Shown one piece after another: positions 8,254 to 16,093 of a stretch of DNA of 64,000 nt; the first letter of the stretch is position 1, and each line of letters begins with the position of its first letter. A program made the translations under genes and the position numbers. The notes below the pieces were generated by a model. It was not told the origin of the DNA. It did no database searches and saw nothing but the letters and a program-made list of their open reading frames with translations. This DNA is from Paenibacillus sp. OK003 (GTDB lineage Bacteria > Bacillota > Bacilli > Paenibacillales > Paenibacillaceae), in the NCBI RefSeq assembly GCF_900109515.1, contig NZ_FOBD01000005.1:124001-188000 (forward strand), in the 5' to 3' direction.

Positions 8254-8982
8254 ATGTTACGCAAAACAAAAATTGGACTGGGAGCTCTGATTGGTTATGT
8301 TCTAGCAGCCGCAAGCAGTCCCTTTGTGCCTGAATTTGTATCATGGGCGATTCCTGCTCTCGCTACAATGGTGGGCGCATTGATTCCATCACAGCAACGA
8401 CAGCGACAAATTGAAACATCAAGTGCTACCCAGCGGTCTGTTAAGGGTCAAAGTCATGCTGGCGAATTGGATAGAGCTGCCGATGATTATTCTATCAGTC
8501 AACGCAGGGATGAAAGATCTGATCGGACAGATCAATCCGGTGTACCCATACCGGGACATCAGCAGGATCAGCTCGAGCAGGACCCCGTTTTTGGACCTGT
8601 CATTGAATATCTCGAAGTGTTGGAAGATATGGTGATCTCTGAGGGGCAAAAAAATGAACTGGATAATGAAATTGTCGAGAAGTCGTTAGCTCTATTTGCC
8701 AGATTACAGCGAGTTATTCCAGCACTAAAAGAGTTAAACAACGGTGATATTAACCATACGATGCGCAGATTAATTTTGAAGGATCTGAATGGTTTTATTA
8801 ATCCCTTTCTCCGTTTGAGTGGAGAAGCAAAGCGCACAAATCGTCGAATGTTGCTAAATGGCCTTAAGGATGTAGATTCCAAGATTTCAGAGATTGTATC
8901 CACGATCGAGCATAAAGATTTATTGGAGCTTCAGAACAAAGCAGAGCTTATTCATCAAAGGTATAACAGCTCCGAATTATAG
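8254..8982 (+). CDS. Membrane-anchored protein paired with TelA (XpaC-like position)
   Basis: 242 residues, not securely recognised. Residues 5-45 are hydrophobic (LGALIGYVLAAASS, WAIPALATMVGALIP), probably one or two membrane segments. Residues 50-110 are polar and low complexity (Gln, Ser, Asp, Arg rich). Residues 115-242 are predicted helical, with heptad-like leucines (VIEYLEVLEDMV, LFARLQRVIPALKEL). In Bacillus subtilis xpaC lies directly upstream of a TelA-family gene (yaaN), and the pairing is widespread, so an XpaC-like role is plausible. The start follows AGGCAGGGGG. Only nine bases separate it from telA. Confidence 0.6.
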   Translation: MLRKTKIGLGALIGYVLAAASSPFVPEFVSWAIPALATMVGALIPSQQRQRQIETSSATQRSVKGQSHAGELDRAADDYSISQRRDERSDRTDQSGVPIPGHQQDQLEQDPVFGPVIEYLEVLEDMVISEGQKNELDNEIVEKSLALFARLQRVIPALKELNNGDINHTMRRLILKDLNGFINPFLRLSGEAKRTNRRMLLNGLKDVDSKISEIVSTIEHKDLLELQNKAELIHQRYNSSEL

Positions 8983-8991
8983 GAGGCATGG

Positions 8992-10101
8992 TTGAGTATG
9001 GCAACGGAATATGTTCAATTAAAACAGGATGACCAGCAGCGGATTAACCAGGAGGCAACTCAATTGATTCAGAAGGTATCACAAACGGATGTTGTGCAAC
9101 TGGATATTTTAATGGATGATATCGGCAAACTGGGCGTGAAGACACAGGAAAAAGCGGGTCAAACGCTGAAAATGCTCGATCGCCCTGTAAATGATCTCAT
9201 GTCCGGCAATAGGGCTGAAGTGTCGACGATGATCTTGAAGCTGCGAGATGAGTGTGAGAGCTTGCAGCAGAGCAAAAATGTTAGTTTTGTTGGGCGGTTA
9301 CTGCGTAAAAGTCCACTGAAGAATTATGTCTATCGCTACCAGTCTGTACGAACCAATATTGATGGTATCATCAACGGATTACGCGACGGGAAGGATAATT
9401 TGGAAGAGAGTATTGTGAGCATGCGCCAGTTAAAACGGTCATCCATTCAGGAGATATACAACCTGCAAACTAAAATTGCTTTTGGTAATCAGCTGAAGGA
9501 ATTGTTTGAGGCAGAGATTGCTAAGCCTGAAAATGAGAACCGTAAGGCTCATCTGGAGCGCGGATTACGCAAAGTGGTTACTCGCACCCAATCCATGACT
9601 GAGATGATCATGCTGTATAATCAGGCTATTGCTGCTACGGACATCATCAATGACAACAATGACAAACTTATTGATTCCGTGAATAATGCCATAGACAAAA
9701 CCGCTAATCTGATCACGGTATCTGCCATGATTGCTATGGCATTGAATGATCAGGAGAAGGTCATTTCTGCTGTGGAAGCTACGAACAAGACGATTGAAGA
9801 TCAGTTCAAGGAGAATGCGAGATTGCTTCGTACCACAACCGAGAAGACCAATGAGTTGTTATCCAAACCGTCTATGTCTATTGAGTCCGTCAATCAGGCG
9901 ATCGGGGACTTGATGTCAGCGCTTGATCTGTCTGAGCAGTCCAATCGTCGTATTATTGAGAGCTGCAATGACTATACGACCAAGATGACTGCACTAAACG
10001 CAGGCATGAGTGAGAGATTGGGACTGGAGGCTCCGAAGGCTGCAGCCATTCAGGGTAAAAGTCAACCTGATGCCAATTCATTGAGCTCTTATTTGGATTG
10101 A
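8992..10101 (+). CDS. telA: Toxic anion resistance protein TelA (YceH/YaaN family)
   Basis: 369 residues, almost wholly alpha-helical with long coiled-coil stretches. It matches the TelA family throughout: KLGVKTQEKAGQTLKMLDRPV, LRDECESLQ, FVGRLLRKSPLKNYVYRYQSVRTNID and AATDIINDNNDKLIDSVNNAIDKTANL. TelA proteins are cytoplasmic, contribute to tellurite and cell-envelope stress tolerance, and are commonly encoded in Ter loci. Two starts are possible after AGGAGG (8981-8986): TTG 8992 (5-base spacer) and ATG 8998 (11-base spacer), differing by two residues. It is co-transcribed with the membrane protein upstream and ends at a strong terminator. Confidence 0.9.
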   Translation: MSMATEYVQLKQDDQQRINQEATQLIQKVSQTDVVQLDILMDDIGKLGVKTQEKAGQTLKMLDRPVNDLMSGNRAEVSTMILKLRDECESLQQSKNVSFVGRLLRKSPLKNYVYRYQSVRTNIDGIINGLRDGKDNLEESIVSMRQLKRSSIQEIYNLQTKIAFGNQLKELFEAEIAKPENENRKAHLERGLRKVVTRTQSMTEMIMLYNQAIAATDIINDNNDKLIDSVNNAIDKTANLITVSAMIAMALNDQEKVISAVEATNKTIEDQFKENARLLRTTTEKTNELLSKPSMSIESVNQAIGDLMSALDLSEQSNRRIIESCNDYTTKMTALNAGMSERLGLEAPKAAAIQGKSQPDANSLSSYLD

Positions 10102-10118
10102 TTATTTTTTTTGTGAAG

Positions 10119-10144
10119 CAGAGACGCCGCGGCGTCTCTTTTTG
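10119..10144 (+). terminator. Terminator after telA
   Basis: Palindrome AGAGACGCCGCGGCGTCTCT followed by a T run; closes the Ter island. Confidence 0.9.
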
Positions 10145-10193
10145 CATTCATAGCATAGATTTATAGAAAGTCTCATGTTAGTAAGGAAATTTC

Positions 10194-10223
10194 GTTTATA
10201 AGAATATTCACCCGGGAATAATA
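10194..10223 (+). promoter_or_regulatory. Forespore-type (sigma-F/sigma-G) promoter candidate
   Basis: GTTTA (10194-10198), 15 bases, then GGGAATAATA (10214-10223). This fits the forespore consensus GYWTA-N15/16-GGNNANAMTR at every defined position. It lies about 75 bases upstream of the 31-residue membrane peptide gene. It could also be read as a sigma-B-like site (GTTTAT-N14-GGGAAT). Confidence 0.45.
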
Positions 10224-10299
10224 AGCATACATTGAACTCTCCTGCATACAATCTGGTAAGTACAGAATGGTGCATTTTTCATAGAAAAGGGGTAGATTT

Positions 10300-10395
10300 A
10301 TGCTTACGTTCGTTATTATCGGTATTGCTTGTGTGTTAATCATTGTCGCCAGTAGCGAGAAAGCCGAGTCAATTGCGGAGTTGAATGACCGTTAA
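10300..10395 (+). CDS. 31-residue single-pass membrane peptide
   Basis: ATG at 10300 follows AAAAGGGG with good spacing and encodes 31 residues. The first 17 form one hydrophobic helix (LTFVIIGIACVLIIVAS), followed by a polar, acidic tail (SEKAESIAELNDR). The shape is that of small sporulation or stress membrane peptides. The forespore-type promoter just upstream supports a sporulation role. No family is recognised. It was judged real because of its ribosome site, clean membrane helix and dedicated promoter in an otherwise empty stretch. Confidence 0.55.
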   Translation: MLTFVIIGIACVLIIVASSEKAESIAELNDR

Positions 10396-10469
10396 TCTTC
10401 TGTATTTTTTCAAGAGCGTTTGATAGAATGAAGGTAAACTTTGGAAGTGTGTGAAGGAGCTTACTCAAC

Positions 10470-11039
10470 ATGCTGGAATTTTCATTCGAGATTATTGATG
10501 AGACTAAGATTAACATTCAGTACAAATACGGCAGTCAATTTTTTAATTTTAATCTGTTTTGGTTCAATGGAGATTGGACATTGCATCCGTTCGATGGCAT
10601 TCTTATCGAAAATCGGGAGATGTGCAGCCTAATTGTAGCCGACCTGCTGAAGAATAAGGATTTTCACGTCATGCTTGCAAAAGAAAAGATTATACTTTCC
10701 CATTTACGAACTACCGTAAATCTTCAGCCGGAAGATCCGGAAGAGTTCGAAGTAAATCATCGAATCAATGATCGGTCATACCAGGATGATGATGGTCTGA
10801 TAAGTTACATAGAAAATCATAGTTTTGAAGAGATCCTTCAGCTGGAGCAGCAGCAGATCCATGCAAGAGTGGAGTTTTTTAAGCAAATTATACAGAGAAT
10901 GTTTATGGAAGGTATCGGACCAGAAGATCCTGATTTTGGCAAGGTTCAATCCATTATTCGGATCTACAAGGATACGTTCGATAGACTGGGGAATATCAAT
11001 GATACCAATATGGGCGGTTACAACAGTAAAAGATGGTAG
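10470..11039 (+). CDS. Hypothetical protein, 189 residues
   Basis: Unrecognised. The N-terminal half is rich in beta-type sequence (FSFEIIDETKINIQYKYGSQFFNFNLFWFNGDWTLHP) with many aromatics. The centre is acidic (LQPEDPEEFEVNHRINDRSYQDDDG), and the C-terminal third is helical (FEEILQLEQQQIHARVEFFKQIIQRMF). No signal peptide or membrane segment, so probably cytoplasmic. An AAGGAGC site precedes the ATG. Codon use looks like its neighbours. It is followed closely by another small unknown gene. Confidence 0.6.
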   Translation: MLEFSFEIIDETKINIQYKYGSQFFNFNLFWFNGDWTLHPFDGILIENREMCSLIVADLLKNKDFHVMLAKEKIILSHLRTTVNLQPEDPEEFEVNHRINDRSYQDDDGLISYIENHSFEEILQLEQQQIHARVEFFKQIIQRMFMEGIGPEDPDFGKVQSIIRIYKDTFDRLGNINDTNMGGYNSKRW

Positions 11040-11068
11040 AGTTATGAATTTAATATTTTGGTGAGAGG

Positions 11069-11287
11069 TTGAGTTTAAAGAGTGATAAAGAAGGGATTCC
11101 GATCTCTTCTTTTTTAATTTTCACGCCCAATTTATTTGAGACCATAATTCATTTGAACGAGTGTGAGTATCGGGTGGGAAGTGGAAATGCTTATTATTGC
11201 AGCATGCCCATTAATCCGGTAGGAGATGCAAAGGTCATTGGGAAGATGATTGTGGAACGAGAACAAGCAAATCAGAAGAATAAATAA
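11069..11287 (+). CDS. Small hypothetical protein, 72 residues
   Basis: Unrecognised. The best start is TTG 11069, but the GTGAGAGG preceding it is too close for a good ribosome site, so the start is weak. The sequence is mixed alpha/beta with two cysteines (LNECEYRVGSGNAYYCSMPINP) and a charged helical tail (GKMIVEREQANQKNK). It has no membrane segment. It lies 29 bases after the 189-residue gene and ahead of a terminator, so it is probably the second gene of a two-gene unit. Confidence 0.45.
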   Translation: MSLKSDKEGIPISSFLIFTPNLFETIIHLNECEYRVGSGNAYYCSMPINPVGDAKVIGKMIVEREQANQKNK

Positions 11288-11300
11288 GTGTGTTAAACCA

Positions 11301-11324
11301 AGTCCAGGCTTGCCCGGGCTTTTT
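11301..11324 (+). terminator. Terminator after the two small unknown genes
   Basis: Stem AGTCCAGGC / GCCCGGGCT (one mismatch, one wobble) with a two-base loop, followed by TTTTT. Confidence 0.65.
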
Positions 11325-11469
11325 GGTGTAGATCTTTTTTCTGTTAAATTTCAAACTTCGCAGGTCATTAACGTGTTGATAGGGTAGCGACTCGAAAAAT
11401 AGGCAGCGTTGTGGATTGCTATGCGTGGAAGGCTGAGATTTTCATATTTTTTCGTACGGAGGGATTGGG

Positions 11470-11751
11470 ATGACTACACCGGCATTAGAGGAGCAGGAAG
11501 AGGCGCGTTTGTATGACGAGTTGCGACGTACGCTGGAAGAAGTGGAAGAAGGAAAGCAGCGGCAGAAAATGTTGAAGCGTATGATCGGGCAAATCAAGTT
11601 TGCCAAATGGCGGAAGGAACGATTTCACTGGTTTGATCAATACTTCCTGAATGTAAGGCCAGTAACACTTTGGATCATGTTAGCCACTGGGGCGCTTATG
11701 CCAGTAGTGTTGTTCAGTATTTTTATATGGGTATCCTTATGGGTGGAGTGA
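11470..11751 (+). CDS. Small coiled-coil protein with C-terminal membrane anchor
   Basis: 93 residues, start ATG after GGAGGGATTGGG. Residues 5-40 are a strongly charged helix with coiled-coil character (LEEQEEARLYDELRRTLEEVEEGKQRQKMLKRM). Residues 68-93 are a hydrophobic tail (VTLWIMLATGALMPVVLFSIFIWVSLWV), so it looks like a tail-anchored membrane protein. No family is recognised. It lies upstream of the lipoprotein/lipase/WXG100 cassette but is separated from it by 160 bases with a promoter, so it need not belong to it. Confidence 0.6.
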   Translation: MTTPALEEQEEARLYDELRRTLEEVEEGKQRQKMLKRMIGQIKFAKWRKERFHWFDQYFLNVRPVTLWIMLATGALMPVVLFSIFIWVSLWVE

Positions 11752-11839
11752 ATCATAGGTGATTAGGGTGATTATCTTTGAATGAATAGCATGTTAAAGG
11801 GAGGTCAGTGGTTATGTAGGAATTATGTGTACAGTCACT

Positions 11840-11876
11840 GCCTAATAACTTCATTAGGCCAAAGATGCACTATAAT
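11840..11876 (+). promoter_or_regulatory. Promoter with inverted-repeat operator ahead of the lipase cassette
   Basis: A perfect TATAAT (11871-11876) lies about 38 bases upstream of the lipoprotein start. The -35 position is poor, but it is spanned by an inverted repeat, GCCTAAT-N6-ATTAGGC (11840-11859). A repeat over a weak -35 suggests an activator or repressor site. Confidence 0.45.
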
Positions 11877-11913
11877 GATTCTACTTCTTTGGGAATAAGT
11901 TCATAAATAGGGG

Positions 11914-12246
11914 GTGAATAATATTTTTAAAAAGCTTAAATGTATGTCTATGATATCTATACTTATATTACTTTTCCTTGGAGGATGCAATTCTATGCCC
12001 AATCAAGACGAAATCATTGAGCAGGCCACGCAAGTTGGTCAACAGTATTTTATAGATCAATACAATACGGAAGTTGAGTTTACAGATCATAAGTTCATGC
12101 CAAAAGATCTGAGTCACAATGTTAGTCTAAGCGGACATGTGCAAGACGACAAAGAAACGGAAATATCTATTCTTATTGATTATGATACGTTTAAAGTCCA
12201 AACAGCCATTGTCCCCAAAGAACTGCTTAAACAAAAGAAAAATTAA
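11914..12246 (+). CDS. Small lipoprotein, candidate immunity protein
   Basis: About 107-110 residues with a lipoprotein signal peptide: basic start, hydrophobic core ISILILLFLG and lipobox LGGC. The mature part is about 85 residues and looks like a small alpha+beta fold (helix DEIIEQATQVGQQYFIDQYN, then strands EVEFTDHKF, NVSLSGHV, EISILIDYD). The start is ambiguous. GTG 11914 lies inside the GGGGGTGA ribosome-site match, whereas ATT 11923 sits five bases after it. It is encoded 58 bases before a lipase gene whose layout resembles type VII lipase toxins, and those toxins carry adjacent lipoprotein immunity genes. The immunity role is inference from context. Confidence 0.6.
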   Translation: MNNIFKKLKCMSMISILILLFLGGCNSMPNQDEIIEQATQVGQQYFIDQYNTEVEFTDHKFMPKDLSHNVSLSGHVQDDKETEISILIDYDTFKVQTAIVPKELLKQKKN

Positions 12247-12304
12247 ACTCCGCATGAACACATAATACGAATATCTATTTAGAACAGTAACAAAAAGGAG
12301 AGCT

Positions 12305-13665
12305 ATGGACACTTATATCTCTGATAAAACGTATAAAGATATTTCGGAACTGGCTATCTTGATTTGAAGGAAGGGGACTATCCAGATACGCTGGATTCGG
12401 CAAATTGGCAAGTCGTTGAGCCAGAAGGCGCCAAATTACATAGAAGGTCCGGTTTCGATGCTGTTGTATTAAAGAATGATTTAACGGACCAGATTGTCAT
12501 TGGTTATCGCGGAACCGAGCCACAGGGGAACTTTTTGGATAAACTTGCAGATTGGAAGACAGACGCCTTCGATGTCGTAGGTGGCAGAACCAGAAGGCTT
12601 GAAGATGCGATAATCGATCCAGAGCGCCATAATATATTTAAAAATAGTCCCTTCAAGCTTATGAAGGATAACATGGATTGGGAAAATAATCAGTTTCACC
12701 AGGCTGAGGAATTGTATGAGGCGGTGAAGGTGGCGTATCCTGATTCAGACATTTCATTGACGGGTCATTCCCTAGGTGGCGGTTTGGCTCAATATGTAGC
12801 TGCTCGTCAGGATGTGTCTGGGATGACGTATAGTGCTCCTAGTGTAACGAATCTGCTGGATGATGTCAGTTTGGCCAAGGTGAATGAGGGTCATTTTGAT
12901 AACAAAATGGTTAACGTGGTTCATCCCAATGATTCTGTAGGGGCTGGGGGAATAAGTGAATATGACAGGCACGTAGGAAGTACCGTGTATAAAGGTCAGG
13001 ACTTTGACACCGCTAATGCGATGTACCAGAACTGGAAATTTCAGTTTCAGTTAAAGGTTCCTTTTCAGCCTCTGGGCGCAGGATCACCCATATTAGTTCA
13101 TGACGTAAGAATAGGTGTCGATCTGGACAAGCTTCATGTTGGTGATATTATGAGATTTTTTGATTCATTCTCGAAGGACGAAGGCAAGGGGTATCATTCC
13201 ATGGATCAATATGAGTTTGATGAGAATGGAAATCTGAAAGGACCGCTAATAGACCGGAGCACAGGTGAAACCATTGATATTTCTCCAAGATGGACAGCAC
13301 ATCAGGAAGCATTAGCCACGTTCTCTAATTTGAGGGCAGGTATTGTTCCTCCGTTGATCGCAGCAGCTACAGGAATGATTAGTGGTAAAGGCGGGGGCAA
13401 GATTCAATTAACACCGGAAGAATTAGCGAAGGCTGCTCGGGAGATGAGGCTAAGTTTAAGTGGCTTCTCGAATGATGCGCAGGCTTCGATTCAGATGTTT
13501 CAGACACATATATCTACAAGCGAAAGTCAGTCCTTTACACCCATCGCCTATAACGCGACAGCAACGCTGCAAACGATCAATCGTTGGTATCAGGAATCCA
13601 TCAGCGAAATAGCGGAATATATTGAGCGTAAACGAGAGGATTTTGTAATCGCAGACCAACACTAA
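12305..13665 (+). CDS. Lipase (class 3-like) with helical C-terminus; N-terminal frameshift
   Basis: Alpha/beta-hydrolase lipase. A strong AAAGGAGAG precedes ATG 12305, whose frame reads MDTYISDKTYKDISELA and then stops at 12365-12367. The main frame continues from about 12352 as YLDLKEGDYPDTLDS. One missing T near 12351 would join them into ELAYLDLKEG. In the main frame (12364-13665, 433 residues) the oxyanion-type GYRGTEP is at about 47-53, the nucleophile elbow GHSLGGG has its Ser at 136, and catalytic Asp and His candidates follow (HPNDSVG, YDRHVG). Residues about 350-433 are helical (ELAKAAREMRLSLSGFSNDAQASIQMFQ, WYQESISEIAEYIERK), like a C-terminal LXG/WXG-type targeting domain. A WXG100-like gene follows 44 bases later. 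There is no Sec signal peptide, which fits type VII export. Confidence 0.75.
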
Positions 13666-13709
13666 TGCATGCATTTCTACATAGAAGGACTAACGGGAGG
13701 AAATGAGAA

Positions 13710-14006
13710 ATGGGCAGAATATCCGTATCCTTGTCTGATTTAAGAAGGGCTGTTCAGCAATGCGAGCAGTTGCAGCAACGGCTCATGCAGCAGGAACAGA
13801 ACATGCGTTCCATTCATGGCCGATTACAGCAGGACTGGATCGGTACATCCGCAACAGAGCTGACACATAAGATGCAGTCATTTATGGATGGGGCTTCTGC
13901 AAAGCTGAATGAACTCGAAGCTCATAAAGAAGAACTGAAGCGATACATTCGTAAAATGGAGGAAGCGGACAGAGAAGACCGCAGGGATCGAAGCAGGGTA
14001 CAGTAA
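13710..14006 (+). CDS. WXG100-like small helical protein
   Basis: 98 residues, start ATG after GGGAGGAAATGAGAA. It is predicted to be two helices joined by a turn with the W-x-G motif (QQDWIGTSATEL, W43-G45). This is the size and hairpin shape of WXG100/ESAT-6 proteins, although the long first helix is unusually rich in Gln (CEQLQQRLMQQEQ). WXG100 proteins are substrates or partners for type VII secretion. The position directly after a lipase with a helical C-terminal domain suggests a targeting partner for that lipase. No EssC/YukB machinery lies in this window. Confidence 0.7.
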   Translation: MGRISVSLSDLRRAVQQCEQLQQRLMQQEQNMRSIHGRLQQDWIGTSATELTHKMQSFMDGASAKLNELEAHKEELKRYIRKMEEADREDRRDRSRVQ

Positions 14007-14030
14007 TGGACGGTACGTTTTCACAAGAAA

Positions 14031-14067
14031 ATAGTTAGATAGGAAATGAAGCTTCCCATCTAACTAT
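14031..14067. terminator. Hairpin between convergent WXG100 and lipoprotein genes
   Basis: Perfect 10-bp arms ATAGTTAGAT / ATCTAACTAT with an extra inner GGAA/TTCC pairing. T-rich sequence follows on the + side, so it can serve both convergent genes. Confidence 0.6.
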
Positions 14068-14122
14068 GGTTGTTTTGTTTAGCGTTGGTATAGGACAGCG
14101 TCATTCGAATAGCCGATACGGA

Positions 14123-14653
14123 TTAGTGTGTAGCTGAATTAGACTGGTTCAACGTTTGAATCTTCTCTTGCATGTACTGGTGGTAATCGCGAAAACTGCT
14201 GATGTGGTGCAAGGAATCGGAATTTTCGGACTGAATTTTAATTTTACCTTCCTCAGGCAGTTTTTTCATCTCAGCAACCACTTGTTTCGAGCCTTGAATA
14301 TCTCCAGCCATCTCCTGAATTCGTTGTAACAGCGTTGGATGACCCTCATGTTGCAGCATTTCAGCGAGTGGTCTCATTTCCTCCAGCTTCTGGGTGGACC
14401 GTTCAAGGGTGGTCATTACTTTGTCTTCATCCATGCTCGCATTCAGCGAAACCATGCGATGAATATGATCCTTTTCCATCCGTTCCAACGCTTCCAGGTG
14501 GGAAGCCTCCAGTCGTTTGGGATCGTTCCAGCTTTCGGTTTGAACGGTTTCCTTCTGCTCCGAAGCATGGTTCATATTGGCATTGCCACAGCCCCATAAC
14601 AGAGTCGAGCAAGTTAACACCGTTCCAACGGCGATGATGCTTTTTAACCTCAT
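14123..14653 (-). CDS. Helical lipoprotein of unknown function
   Basis: 176 residues with a lipoprotein signal peptide and lipobox (LLWGCGN). The mature protein is mostly helical and rich in Glu, His and Met (HLEALERMEKDHIHRMVSLNASM, MRPLAEMLQHEGHPTLLQRIQEM). A strong AAGGAGTG ribosome site lies ahead of the ATG. No family is recognised. The His/Met-rich helices could suit metal binding, but nothing proves it. It is a single-gene unit convergent with the WXG100 gene. Confidence 0.65.
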   Translation of the reverse strand: MRLKSIIAVGTVLTCSTLLWGCGNANMNHASEQKETVQTESWNDPKRLEASHLEALERMEKDHIHRMVSLNASMDEDKVMTTLERSTQKLEEMRPLAEMLQHEGHPTLLQRIQEMAGDIQGSKQVVAEMKKLPEEGKIKIQSENSDSLHHISSFRDYHQYMQEKIQTLNQSNSATH

Positions 14654-14871
14654 GTTGTCACTCCTTCAATAATTTCCTGAAGGTAGTATGAGCTATAATA
14701 TCCATAATCATGCTTATATTCTTCATTTCTTTCCCAGAAATAAGCATACCTCTGATCAGAAACACAAAGAGCAATTAAATCGATATCTCTGATAGGCGGC
14801 CGCTGCATAGTGGTAAATACGATAACTTAACATCATGAAATGGCCCCTAGCCTGTATGGTTGGAGGTCATT

Positions 14872-14920
14872 TATTTAATAAACAATCCCCCTTGTCCGAC
14901 TCATCCGGGCAGGGGGATTG
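14872..14920 (-). terminator. Terminator of the germination operon
   Basis: On the minus strand, 9-bp arms CAATCCCCC / GGGGGATTG enclose a 20-base loop, followed by TTTATTAAAT. Confidence 0.75.
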
Positions 14921-14929
14921 CTGCTGTTG

Positions 14930-16093
14930 CTACACTTTCCTCTTATATTTCCCTGTGTACGGGATGGTGAGGTGAATTTTAAGGTCCTGGATCGAGTCTT
15001 CCGTAAGCATCATCCTGGTGCCGTTGCTGGTTAACTTGCGCCATAGCTTTGGATTTTTGCGATACAGCTTCTCCTGTAGTCCGTAGATATCTACACCTTG
15101 TTTGAGGCCATGACGATAGGTCTGCAGAATTTGCTCTCGCAATTTATCTTCACTAATCTTGATCATCTCCCCATACGAGGTGGGAACCAGATATTCATAC
15201 AAGGCGGTCAGGTATTTGGCATCAATATGAAACGTGACATCCTCTCCGTGGATGACGGGTTTGATTTTGATTGTGGGTAATCCAACGCTAAGTGCCCCGT
15301 AGATCGTACCTTCTTTTTGAACAAGCAATGGCGCTCGCCGCATGTCCTTGATCAGCCAATGATAACCGGGAAGCTGACTGCGAGGCAGATATTCAAAGGC
15401 AACACCGGTTTTTTCGAAAAAAGCCCCCTCGATCAGAAACAGATCATGTTCCTTTTGATTCTCCGTCCACTGCGTTTTATTTAGCGCGATGCTGGGCAGA
15501 TACGTCGTTGTAGCCGGATCGTTATGGGTCGCGATCAATTTGAAACTGAGCACAGGCGGGAATAATGATTCTTCCATATAACCCGGGAGCGGATTATGAA
15601 GAATGCTGTCCAGTGGCGACATATTATAGATGGACGTTGCACTCAGAATCTCCTCCAGTGGCTCGCGGGTCCCATACACCCAGGTCGTATAACGTGATTC
15701 CGGGAAACGTCCAAGCATATCGAACACTTCCTTGATATGTTTGCTGGTGAGCACCCCTTCAGCCATGACAATGGCGGTAACATGTCCCCAGGCAATGTGT
15801 AATTGGGCTGTACGGAACAGCTCGTTGAGCGCTAGACTCATCGTTTTACCCGAGGCATGACCGACCCATACGGGCGGTTTTTCGGCACTTTTGGTCGAGT
15901 TTTCACTTTTGGCGACACTGGCAAAATCAAGTGTCTGCACATACAGATGATACATACCGTTTTTGTAATCGATCCCGAACGCCTTGGCGTAGTCGACCTG
16001 TTGAATCTCAAAGGCACTCCAGCAGCCACTCGTCATAATACACATCATCAGGCTTAACAAACCCAAGATACATCGTCGCAGAAGCCGTTTCAT
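14930..16093 (-). CDS. Ger(x)C-family spore germination lipoprotein
   Basis: 387 residues. Lipoprotein signal with the cysteine at residue 24 (MTSGCWS) and the family opening CWSAFEIQQVDYAKAFGIDY. Ger(x)C proteins are lipoprotein subunits of nutrient germinant receptors in the spore inner membrane. The start ATG overlaps the gerA-type stop (ATGA), so translation is coupled. It is the third gene of a gerB-gerA-gerC unit and is followed by the terminator at 14872. Which nutrient it senses cannot be told from sequence. Confidence 0.9.
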   Translation of the reverse strand: MKRLLRRCILGLLSLMMCIMTSGCWSAFEIQQVDYAKAFGIDYKNGMYHLYVQTLDFASVAKSENSTKSAEKPPVWVGHASGKTMSLALNELFRTAQLHIAWGHVTAIVMAEGVLTSKHIKEVFDMLGRFPESRYTTWVYGTREPLEEILSATSIYNMSPLDSILHNPLPGYMEESLFPPVLSFKLIATHNDPATTTYLPSIALNKTQWTENQKEHDLFLIEGAFFEKTGVAFEYLPRSQLPGYHWLIKDMRRAPLLVQKEGTIYGALSVGLPTIKIKPVIHGEDVTFHIDAKYLTALYEYLVPTSYGEMIKISEDKLREQILQTYRHGLKQGVDIYGLQEKLYRKNPKLWRKLTSNGTRMMLTEDSIQDLKIHLTIPYTGKYKRKV

